Assembly: GCA_963922205.1 (NCBI GenBank)
Contig: CAWUHX010000032.1
Coordinates: 806,001 to 870,000, forward strand
Reading direction: 5' to 3'
DNA length: 64,000 nt
Source of the DNA: Romanomermis culicivorax
Lineage: Eukaryota; Nematoda; Enoplea; Mermithida; Mermithidae
Positions 54,470 to 64,000 of this stretch are shown piece by piece. How positions within the stretch are numbered: the stretch's first letter is position 1; every line of letters begins with the position of its first letter. A program made the translations under genes and the position numbers. The notes below the pieces were generated by a model. The model saw only the letters and a program-made list of their open reading frames with translations, had not been told where the DNA came from and did not search any database.

Positions 54470-55445
54470 GCTAGGGTTTTCGACCATTGGGAATTTGATG
54501 GACGCGGTCACTTTACACAAAAAATTATTCCGGGTGTAAACAAGCGTATTTCTGTGATTTTCCAGTAGAGAGAGTTTTCGACTGCGGGGATTCAATAGAT
54601 GTGGTCACTTTACACAAAAAATTATCCAATGTGTAAACAAGCGTATTTTCGTGATTTGTTGCTGGAAGGGGTTATCGACCACGAGGAATTCAATAAATGT
54701 GATCACTTTACACAAAAAATTATCCCGTGAGTAAACAAGCATATTTTCGTTATTTTTTGTGGAAGGGGTTTTCGACTGCGGGGAATTCAATGGATGCTTC
54801 ACTTTACACAAAAAGGTTATCCAGGGTGTAAACATGCGTATTGCCGTAATTTTTTTGTGGAGGGGTTTCCGACCAGAATGAATTCCATGAATGTGATCAC
54901 TTTACAGAAAAAATTATCCCATGAATAAACAAGCGTATTTCCTAGATTTTTCAGTGGAAGGGGTTTTCGACCATGGGAAATTTGATGAATGCGATCATCT
55001 TACATATAAAACTATCCCGGGTGTAAGCAAGTGTATTTTCGTTATTTTTGTGGAAGGGGTTTTCGACTGTGGAAAATTCAATGGATACGTCATTTTACAC
55101 AAAAATCTATCTGGAGTGTAAACAAGCATATTTTTGTGATTTTCTATGGAAGGGGTTTTCGACTGCGGGGAATTCAATAGATGCGTCACTTTACACAAAA
55201 AAATTATCCTGGATTTAACCAAGCCTATTTTTGTAATTTTTTTGTGGAAGGGGTTTTCGACCATTGATAATTTAATGAATGTGACGCAAAAAAATTTTCT
55301 TAGGGAGGGGTTTTCGATCACTGAGAATTTAATGAATGTGATCACTTTACACACTAATTCATATCGAGTGTAAACAAAGGTATTTCTGCGATTTTTTGGG
55401 TTGAAGGATTCTAGACCATGAGGAATTCAATAGGTATGGTCATTT
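54470..55445. repeat. Satellite array with a period of about 97 bp
   Basis: About ten diverged units, each with TTTCGACYRNGGGAATT, a CACTTTACACAAAAA block and GTGTAAACAAGCRTATTT. The CTTTACAC landmark recurs at 54511, 54608, 54706, 54802 and 54900. ORFs across it are periodic artefacts. Confidence 0.85.
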
Positions 55446-55635
55446 TTCAGTCTGTTTACAATGTTTTTTAAGTACTATGCAGTTTACACATCGTTTACTT
55501 TTGCTGGAAGAAGAGAATTTGTAGCTTGAAGATGGTTTTTTATTGTTTTTTGACGTGAAGATGAACAAATTTAAAACTTCGATGTGCTTCTATGAACGTT
55601 TTCGTGCATGGTTGATGCCCACTAAAAAGAATTGA

Positions 55636-57536
55636 ACTAGTTTATTGAAAAATGCCCCGATGGGGCAGAAAAAAGGAGAATATACTTGCTTCGATAGTGC
55701 CATGCTAGAAAAAGGAGCGGACTAGACTTTTGAGAACTTGGGTTAGAGTTGGAAAAAATTCATTTTCGTTATATTGGATTTTCATTTTTTCTCACTAAAA
55801 AATTTTCCATGTCTGTGACAAGGTATATTCTGCAGCTGAGTGCATCAACACGCTTTCCAACCAAACATGTAGAGCTCTAAGGACGGCACTTGGGTGGACC
55901 CTGGTTTTTTGACATATTTTAAACAACAAATTCGATAGTAGTTTTCGAAAAAATTTTTTTTCATACAAAATGTTCCAGCTTCAAAACTCTTAAGGCCCTG
56001 TCATACTTCGCCGCGCGGTACTGCGCGGTACCGCGCGGTGGCTTGTCATACTTCGCCACGCGGCGCCCTACGGCTCCGCTTTTTTACTTTTGGATTTTGC
56101 TCTTCTCAAAAAATGTGTACTGGTTTAGTTGAAACCTGACGGGGCGCCGCAAAAAATACAAAAACCTATTCATACTTCAAAGGCGGCACCGCGCGGCGCC
56201 GGCTGGCACTGCGCGGCACCGGCCGGCACTGCGCGGTGAAGTATGACAGAGCCTTTAGGGTAGTTTGCTCCCTCATGTCCCCCTTCACACTTCTGTGCTT
56301 CCAGTCGTTGAACTTTTTTAATAAATTCTGTGTTAATAAAACAGGAATTGACTATGGAAAAGTGACACATAAAATACCACAGTTTTTTAGAAAAAAGCAC
56401 CAGCACAAAGTCTTCCTAGAACTGAATTGATTGTGCAGGATATATTTCATTCAGTCATTTTAGGTAACACATCGTGTAGAATTCACTCTGTAAGCTTTAC
56501 TGATCACAAGCTATAAACCCTTTTTTCTCTCAATATCTCAATAATTTCGCCCATCCCGACCACTCCCGTCCTACTTCCAGAAAAGTTCTACTGTTACCAT
56601 GGGATTGCTTGTAGAGAGGGGAAGAAGTGGGAACCGGATTTGGCGCACACCCCTGATATAGGCATGGCTAAATCAGGAGCTTTTTAATGACATTTTTATG
56701 TGCTTTACTATGTTGCCCCATTTGAATATGGTGCCCAATGTCTGTAATCAAGGCTCAGTTGCACTAAAGAGCTCTAAGCTCGAGCTCAAGATAATCTCGA
56801 ACAAAAAGGCGACACGGTTTTATCTCAAGTTTGCTGTAATCTCAATGTAATCAGGATTATAACGAACTCAATGCCGAGATTATCGTCAGCCCCAGCTATC
56901 GGGTTGCATTAACATTTTCACATATTTTTCTTATCTCTAAACCAAACAAACATAAAAATGTTTGCAATTCCATAACTCGAACTTAAACCTCAGTATTAGT
57001 TGATCCTGAAGTGAGTATTGTTTGTGCAATGGAAGAAAATAATTTCGGCATACCGATTAGCTCATACTGAGGATCACCAATTTAATTCCGATGTTGAGAT
57101 TATACTCATGTTGGATTAGTGCAACCAACTTCAGGTTTCTTTATAGTTCTGAAGATGACTATAATATGCCTCCCTCACTATTTTTCAGCTAGTGTGAGAA
57201 GCAGGAGTTTTGAATTGGTAGGGAGTTAGAATGCTATTGGTTTACCATTTCTTTACATTTGAAATCATGTGCATATAATTTTTGTATAGAAAAATTTTAT
57301 TGTATTTGATGCCAGGGAAAAGACAAAATGCACGATGCTGCAGAATATACTTTTTCACGGACATGGAAAATTTTTTAGTGAGAAAAAATGAAAATCCAAT
57401 ATAACGAAAATGAATTTTTTCCAACTATAAGCCAAGTTCTCAAAAGTCTAGTCCACTTTTTTTTCTAGCATGGCAACTATCGAAGCAAGTATATTCTCCT
57501 TTTTTTCTGCCCCATCGGGGCATTTTCTAATAAACT
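55636..57536. mobile_element. Fold-back element with inverted arms of about 210 bp
   Basis: Left arm 55636-55855 and right arm 57320-57536 are near-exact inverses (TTTATT.AAAAATGCCCCGATGGGGCAG ... ATATTCTGCAGC). A further fragment of the arm lies at about 57660-57735. No coding sequence is recognised inside and no target duplication could be fixed. Confidence 0.75.
55993..56254. mobile_element. Harbinger-type MITE, GC-rich, nested in the fold-back element
   Basis: Ends AGGCCCTGTCATACTTCGCC and GGTGAAGTATGACAGAGCCT are flanked by TTA (55990-55992, 56255-56257). The interior is full of GCGCGGTACCGCGCGG-like palindromes, unlike the AT-rich surroundings. Confidence 0.75.
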
Positions 57537-60500
57537 AGACATTTTCTAATAAACCACGCACAAAAACTTTCATAGAGGCACATTGAAGTCTTAAATTTGG
57601 TCATCTGCACTTCAAAAAAAATTAAAAATAAACTTCAAGCAACGAATTCTCACTTCCTAGTTTATTAGAAAATGCCCCGATCGGGCAGAAAAAAGGAGAA
57701 TATACTTGCTTCGACAGTTGCCATGGTAGAAAAAGAAGTCATAGCTGGGTACTGGGTAGAGTACTAAGTACTCATAGCTGGGTACTGGGTAGACAACTGC
57801 TAATATTTTTTCAAACCCCGTTCAATCTACCATCAATTGAAAAAAAAACCACAGTCAAAAATCTTGAAATTATTGTGAAAAGGTAATCCGGATTTCCATA
57901 TGCAGTTTTTGATTACGTTACACCACAACAGCGAAATCCTTGTCGGATATTCGAGATCAGCGTAAAATTTGTGTAATATGGATTTAAAAGAAGGGAAACA
58001 ATTTTTCGACTTATCCTCACCTGAGGTGGTCCTTAGAATTGATTGAGAAAATTTAGCTTTATATAAGTGAAAATTGTAATGATAAGTGGTTGACAAGTGC
58101 AATTTAAAGTATACCTCAAAAAATATTTATGGGGTAGTTTTCGGGCCTGAGAATGAATCTGACATTTATTTTGCTCGCAAGTGTAAACTCGAAGTGCTAC
58201 AGTAAAGAACAAAATCGATTTTGCGTTGGGCACCCTGTTGCTGCCCATTTCAAGATCGGGAAGTCGACATGCAAATCATTGGTGGACGACCGGCAGGCAC
58301 ATACGATTTGCGTAGAAGCGGAGGGCCAAAGAAAGACGAAAATGATAGTGAAAATCACTTCTCGTCTTTATTTAGTATTTTCTTGAGAGTTTATGCCGAC
58401 GGGCTACCGATTGAACACCTTCTCCCGTGTTCAGTCTTATTTGCATAAACTATTAGTGGTTCATCCACTTTCTTTGATTATAATTGTTAAATATATTTAT
58501 TTGCATATTTGTTCGGCGGTACTGTAAGTACACGAAGGTTTGTAGGCCCAGGGCATCTATTATTGCAGACGTCAGGTAGGAGACAGACCGTAGTGGGTCT
58601 CTTTTACCCTGTTGCTTCCAGTGGGCATACATTTTCCTTTGGGAATCTACAAGGTCCGCTGTTTAAGGGCCCGTTTATAAGTGATTGTTTGTTGTTGCCA
58701 AGTCTCTGGACAACAACTATTGCAGCAGATCCGAAGCCAAGCCAAGCAGTAGTTCTAACTAGTTCTCAGACTAATATTCTTTGTTTACTGCTAAGGCAAG
58801 ACTTGCACTACATTTACACAATTTTTTATTTTTTGTCCTATTATTATAAATTTATTACCTTGTGGTATCAACGGCATCATGAAATTTAGTACGATAGAAC
58901 ATCAATGTGCTCAATACTTTACACTTATTTTCGTTCGTGATTTTTAATATGGGTACCTTGCAGCGTACCAAAGTCATTTTCTCCTGATTGAAATAACGCG
59001 ATTTTGTCACACAAAAAAGTGTGTCAACCGGCTAATCCTGCCGAGCAACAAAAAATGTTTGTACATGCCATATCCCTTCCAAAGTATAACATTTTGGCAA
59101 AAAGTACAAAGAAATCGGCAGCATACGGTACTTGAAAATATCAAGCATATAAGCATTATCGATGATCACAGTTGGAGCTCAGTTCAATTGGAGATGAATT
59201 GTATTGAGACATGCTTTTGCTCGTACCTATTTTGAATCATACAAAAAGTTATCTGGAGAAAAATAAATCGCCGCAAAAATAAATCAGTAAAAAAGAATTA
59301 TGAATTCTAATCAAAACAGTAAATTTATTTGTCTATCGTACAGTCGTTATAAGCTTCGTCTAAATTCATTTTATATATTTCGCCTACTGGATTGCAGTAT
59401 GTGCTCTGGACGACGACTTGACTCACGTGACATAGAAGCCTGCACTTTGCTGTAAAAATTCTTCCTTGGATGGATCGCGTCGTCATTTTGGAAACTTCGG
59501 TTTTTGGGAAATGCCACTTGTTTATTGTTGCACTTGTTTTCAGTGCTTGTATTGATAGCCGCCGCATCTCTTAGGGCATGTTCTTTGAAGAATTAACTTG
59601 TGTCATTTCAAAAGAATAGACATGACGAAGCAGGTTTCTATTTTTGACAAATGTCTAGTCCTTTTCCGGACAATCGAAAACAAAACCGCGTTGCGTTTCT
59701 ATGTTGAATGATTCTGTGCCTCTGTTTGAATGTGGCTATTGTAATTCAGAATGTGGCATATCGTATCTTAATTCCTTCTTGAATTGACCGCTTGATGAAA
59801 ATGCTGAACAATCGAATGCGAAACTGAAACTTCAAATATGGAGGTTTTCATCGCGTTTGGGTAACGTTTAGCTTTTTCCAATTTTTGCTCACTAGTTTTT
59901 TCGTGTTCCACTTATTTCGTCGTATCGATATAATCTGATTATAGTTGGTTATTGCATAATTAGAGGAACGATTCGAGAAAAAAGATTTGAATGGTCAAAA
60001 GGTGCCTTTTGCACCTGGCCACGCCTTATGGATTGAGTTCTGTAAAGGTTTCATAAATCTTTGAACCTGTCTGCAAGCAACGTGTTACGTCATAATGGAC
60101 ACGGAAAATACAGTAAACGGACGGAATATTTGAGTAATGAGCGCGTGGTAGTATAAAATAGAGAATTATGATCGGTTTTTTATAAAATGCTTCCAAAGTG
60201 ACACAAATCACTACTGTCATCAAAATCGTTTACAAAAAGCTCTTATCGTAAGATTTTTCACTCGAAAAATTGTTAAGAGGTCAGTATGCTCACCAATTTC
60301 CAGCCCTATACGATATTTTGCCTATCAGAAAATCGTGAAAATTTGAAATACTACTTGCTTTCCACTTTCATTATTCAGAAGCATTTCAAGAAAAACAGAC
60401 TACAGAGAAAAAATTTATATCTGAAAATTTTGAAATGTGCATAGGCTGAGCACCATGTTTCTTGCTCGACTTCCTTTAGCTGTGTACGCTAATTTCTAAC

Positions 60501-60555
60501 GCACCACAAGATAGGGCTCCCATTCAGTAGTGATGTTCATGTAGCCACATAATCT
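57537..60555. other. Intergenic tract of 3 kb, no gene supported
   Basis: ORFs of 60-126 codons occur but none shows a domain, splice context or convincing composition. A dispersed repeat (TCATCAAAATCGTTTAC) occurs near 60215. Confidence 0.45.
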
Positions 60556-60845
60556 AACCATACCTGTAAGAAGTCCGATCAGTTGGGAGGGGGTCGAAAT
60601 TTTGGGGTAGAGGTCTCGAAATTTCCGAAATTAAGGGGGATGGTCGAAAAATCGCAAAAAAAGTCGAAAAAATTTCGAAAATTTTCCTAAAAAAGGCATA
60701 AAAGCTACTTTCTTCCTAATTTTTCCGAGTTAGGGGGAGGTTGGGTATAGGGTTGACCAAGTTGGGCGGCGCGGGGTTCGGACATTTGGATATATGGTTC
60801 AACTAAGTTGGGGGTACCCCCATCCCTCCCAGTTGAAGGTATGAA
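60556..60845. repeat. G-tract MITE-like element, variant copy
   Basis: Starts CCATACCTGTAAGAAGTCCG and ends TTGAAGGTATG. The G runs are shorter and broken by other bases compared with 17427-17646. Confidence 0.55.
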
Positions 60846-61797
60846 TCAAACAGTCTTTTGATATTTTGACTTTGCGGTATAATGACAAGTGTGACAATGC
60901 AGCACATGTTGTTGTCCCATTAAGCATTTTACTGTATACAGATTACCACCGGTAACTAAATGAAATACGCTCAGCACAGGGAAGAACTTCCGTAATGTAA
61001 AACATATAGAAAAGGAATAGTCATACATTTTTTGAAACTTTTAATCGATGTTTCATGTTTTCCATATATGAACCGCATACATACAGAAATGAAAGCTCAA
61101 ATCAGCATGTGGCCAAATCGTGGCATAATTGATCAAGCTGAATAGGAATATCTTGGCTTAAGCTTTCATGGATCTGTCACGTGCCGACCAATTTTCACAA
61201 ACGTCACGTGATTTCCATCATGTTGATATTTTATGTTTTTTGCCACTTTTTATTTGACAGTTACTTACTTTTATTTCGTTTCGTTCATTATGTTTAACAT
61301 GCATTCTGTGTGTCATTTTTGTTGCGTTTTTGTTGTTTTCCGTTCCGCACGTAGGCTACAGTGTGACCCTTTAATCAGAATTTCCGCCAGATAAGCTCTA
61401 CAAGCTCATAGCCATAATTGGAGCATCGCCTGCACCTCTTATCAGTAAAAACTAGTGACGTTTTGCAACACAAAACGACTAGTTTGGAAGTTCTCATTAA
61501 AAGACGTTCATATGTTTAGCATGAGAACAAAACTCGTTTCTCGGAATGTATACCCGAAATGCAAAAAAATTTCTCTATAGCACTTTTCTGGATTTTCTTG
61601 CCCTCCATTTAGTACTATCCGTGACTCGCAATATATTCGTTTTTGACGAAGTTATCGAGGTTTGAAAGTATCCTACTTTATTTACATCCGAAACAGCACT
61701 TTTGATCGAAAGACGTCTGAAATTGGTTTACTGTACTCGATAATTTCCTCCCTTAAAGTTGCATTTGAAAAAACGCTGAATTTTCGCATTATTTCAC
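60846..61797. other. Intergenic tract, no gene seen
   Basis: AT-rich, no recognised feature. Confidence 0.45.
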
Positions 61798-62040
61798 ACA
61801 TACCTGTACTTGGGGGGGTTGAGGGGGGACCCCCCCCAACTTGGCCAACCCTGTACCCAAAATCATTTCCACCCCAACCCCCCCCCCCCAGTTTGGAAAA
61901 AATTAGAAAAATTTTCAAAAAAGTGTATGTTTTTTGGCCTTTTTTGGGAAAAATTTCGACTTTTTTCTACCCCCCCCCCCAAAATTTCGGATTTACCCCC
62001 CCCCCCCCCCCAACTGGTTGGAGGTCTTACAGGAATGATT
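61798..62040. repeat. G-tract MITE-like element, inverted copy
   Basis: Begins CATACCTGTACTTGGGGGGG and ends GAGGTCTTACAGGAATG, the inverse of the 17427 copy, with C runs of up to 14-15 bases on this strand. Confidence 0.7.
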
Positions 62041-62127
62041 TCACATGAATATTTGGTACGGTTTCGCTCCTCATTCTCTGCTGCGTCTAATTCTGCATGT
62101 TTCATTTTATGAGCTTTCATAGTCGCT

Positions 62128-62365
62128 GACATACCCTGTAAGATCTCCGACCAGTTGGGGGGGGGGGGGGGGTAAATCCGAAATTTGGGAGGAGGGGGTC
62201 GAAAAAAGTCGAAATTTTTCCCAAAAAAGGCCAAAAAACATACACCTTTTTGCAAATTTTTTCAATTCTTTCCAAACTGGGAGGAGTTGGGTGGGTCGTA
62301 TATGGTTGGCCAAGTTGGGGGGGGGGGGTGGTCCCCCCCCAACCCCCCAAGTACAGATATGGTCG
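62128..62365. repeat. G-tract MITE-like element, copy in the same sense as 17427
   Basis: ATACCCTGTAAGATCTCCGA at the left and CAAGTACAGATATGG at the right, with G runs of up to 16 bases. The flank at 62450-62590 is an inverted copy of 17230-17400, so the two loci share more than the G-tract unit. Confidence 0.7.
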
Positions 62366-62589
62366 CTGAGGAATTGATGAGATTATAATCGGCACGCTGC
62401 TGCCTTTATCCGCTAAGCGCACGTCATCCGTCCAGTCCACTGCGCAGTGTTTTTTTGTGCCAAAACATGGTTTTTGGCACAAAAAAATTTGGAATGGCAC
62501 AAAAAATTTTGAGCGTTTGTTCCAATTGGCACAGATGTCTAGGGCTAAATTTCCTTGATTTTTAGTCATTTTAGAGGCTGAAAACGCAA

Positions 62590-63138
62590 AATTTTTCTCT
62601 CAAATTTTTCGAATTTTTCTCTCAAATTTTCGCTCAAATAGTAGGAGGTATATATTTATATTAACAGATATTGAGATTTTCAATGAGTGTCGAATGAATA
62701 GAAAGAAATTGTTAACTTCCTCTGTTAAATCAATGGGATTGGGAACTAAACTTGATGGTAATTTTTAATTCTTGGTGTTTAATTCGAACAGAAAAATTGA
62801 CCTTGTTGGCACTATTTTTCAACCAAAATTTACACGACGCGACTTATAGACATCCTCAATATAATCTTTACATCGTTGTTAGGAAGAAATTCTTAGCCGA
62901 AAATTGTAGAAAAATGTAAACTTCCTCATACAAATTCTATAAAAATATCTGAATTTTCGCAGCATTCGATATCTTTCCGAATTATAATCCATTTTCTCGA
63001 CCAGTTTTTCTTGTCTCGCTGACGCGGCTCGATAAAATAGAGTAGGCACGATTTTTATCCAAATTAGAGCGATGAAAGTTAATCTTCAGTTACGTTTTGA
63101 TCAAACTTTTGGCTTAGAACTTTTTAAGGGATTTCAGT
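62590..63138. other. Intergenic tract, no gene seen
   Basis: AT-rich, no recognised feature. Confidence 0.45.
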
Positions 63139-63224
63139 AAGGTAAAGTGGGGTGACTTTGATCAGGGGCGACTTTGATCAGAGTATGGCATTTGATAATT
63201 ATTTGAATTTGAGATCAGCAGGTC

Positions 63225-63276
63225 ATTTTTGCTGTGTAGACAACCTCACAGCAGAGGTTGTCTACACAGCAAAAAT
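63225..63276. repeat. Perfect hairpin, 23-bp stem and 6-base loop
   Basis: Arms 63225-63247 and 63254-63276 (TGCTGTGTAGACAACCTC and its inverse) pair without mismatch around the loop ACAGCA. Confidence 0.85.
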
Positions 63277-63663
63277 CAGTCATCTAATCATGTAGACTAT
63301 TTTATGTGCACAAGTGTCTCCAACGCATATTGAACTACTCCACAATTCTACAATCTACTTAGTAGAGACGTTGCATAAGTTGGATAATATTATGGTGAAT
63401 TAGGTTTTCACTGTCATTTGTCTTGCACGTAACTTGCCAGTCATATTCTCGACAGTACATTTTATAGGCATTTTGAATTATGTCATCTCGTCACGTTAGT
63501 CGAACTCGTCTTACTCATTCATTATCCACCTATTTGTTTTTTGTTTTATTGTAGTATACCTATTAGGTATACTAGTATATAATAGGGATTGGTATCGAAT
63601 TCTTCATTTTTCTCACTGTATTCGATAATATTATTTCCTACATTACAGCTATATTTTCCGTTA

Positions 63664-63742
63664 ATTATTATGTCATCATCGTCATTCATCTGGCAACATG
63701 CTAAAATTGTTGCCAGACGAATGACGATGATGACATAATAAT
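63664..63742. repeat. Near-perfect hairpin, 35-bp stem and 9-base loop
   Basis: Arms 63664-63698 and 63708-63742 (ATTATTATGTCATCATCGTC... and its inverse) pair with a single mismatch around TGCTAAAAT. A fold-back of pre-miRNA size or a MITE core; no evidence of expression. Confidence 0.85.
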
Positions 63743-64000
63743 TTCAATTCATCGTACGATTTATGAAAAATGGTAAATGATATTTTCTAAACAATAAAAT
63801 AATATATCCGACGCACATCACTACTTCTCATACATCTTTTCGAATAAATTACGAATAAATTAGGTAAAGTAGTGAGGCGATTTTGATCAGATTGACAGTC
63901 AGTTGGCAGGTCGTCTACACAATAAATATAACCTGCTAATCACAAATAGTTATCATTCAGCAAACTCTGATCAAAGTCGCCCCAGTACCTGTAATTGGGG

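Larger units (their letters stand above)
63139..64000. mobile_element. Inverted-repeat element running to the window end
   Basis: GGGGCGACTTTGATCAGAGT near the left (about 63164) is inverted near the right (ACTCTGATCAAAGTCGCCCC, about 63963-63982). The similarity continues inward through AGCAGGT...TGTGTAGAC. GGTAAAGTGGGG also recurs as GGTAAAGTAGTG at 63861. The true right end may lie past the window. Confidence 0.6.

Noticed and set aside
54413-55373. ORFs of 60-119 codons with NFLCKV or EGVFDCGKFN repeats
   Set aside because: Periodic translation of the roughly 97-bp satellite.
58153-58386. 77-codon ORF with a short hydrophobic start and four cysteines, considered as a small secreted protein
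   Set aside because: Hydrophobic start is short, an overlapping ORF is equally long, and there is no splice or homology support.

Overview
The window is nuclear DNA of an invertebrate animal. It is AT-rich, has short GT-AG introns and many nested transposons, and carries one complete host gene for a collagen prolyl 3-hydroxylase (leprecan, P3H). An arthropod is plausible, but the sequence does not settle the lineage. A 100-base assembly gap (15832-15931) is followed directly by a cDNA-type adaptor sequence, so the DNA on its two sides may not be contiguous.

Region 1 (1-15820) is the right-hand part of a virus-like Maverick/Polinton element, called E1 here. Its left end lies outside the window. 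On the minus strand it begins with a broken, multi-exon protein-primed type B DNA polymerase. A plus-strand block follows: an unknown broken gene, packaging ATPase, single-pass membrane protein, a two-exon unknown, a pX-like basic protein, a conserved unknown, chromodomain integrase, adenain-type cysteine protease, a two-helix membrane protein, a penton-like protein, a pVI-like protein, and a frameshifted major capsid protein of the F54H12.2-like family. A GC-rich two-exon gene on the minus strand (12976-13401) looks like a diverged relative of the two-exon unknown at 5268-5731. Long repeats and iterated terminal motifs end at 15820.

Region 2 (15932-25200) is transposon-dense: a hAT-type element keeping only a BED finger exon, G-tract elements, a three-level nest (hAT-like in hAT-like, with a Jockey/CR1-type LINE fragment inside), and a Mutator-type MITE holding a tRNA-like sequence.

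Region 3 (25227-37206) is the P3H gene. Fourteen exons join in frame to about 754 codons, with an HxD...H...R iron/2-oxoglutarate site. Its introns hold a Harbinger element with a transposase remnant, a mariner-type MITE, a palindromic MITE, and a hAT MITE with a second element nested in it.

Region 4 (40017-51788) is a second Maverick-like element, E2, complete at 40516-51185. It has about 1.07-kb terminal inverted repeats and a CATATC target duplication, and sits inside a non-autonomous hAT-like repeat. The uninterrupted relative of that repeat at 34323-35436 gives an empty-site comparison. E2 keeps the integrase/protease/capsid core, inverted relative to E1, but has no polymerase. Its ATPase and one membrane-protein gene are broken, whereas E1 is broken in the polymerase, the first unknown gene and the capsid gene.

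Region 5 (51800-64000) has no gene I can support. It holds a 19-bp minisatellite, a roughly 97-bp satellite, a fold-back element with a Harbinger-type MITE inside, more G-tract elements, and an inverted-repeat element with two strong hairpins that runs into the window end.
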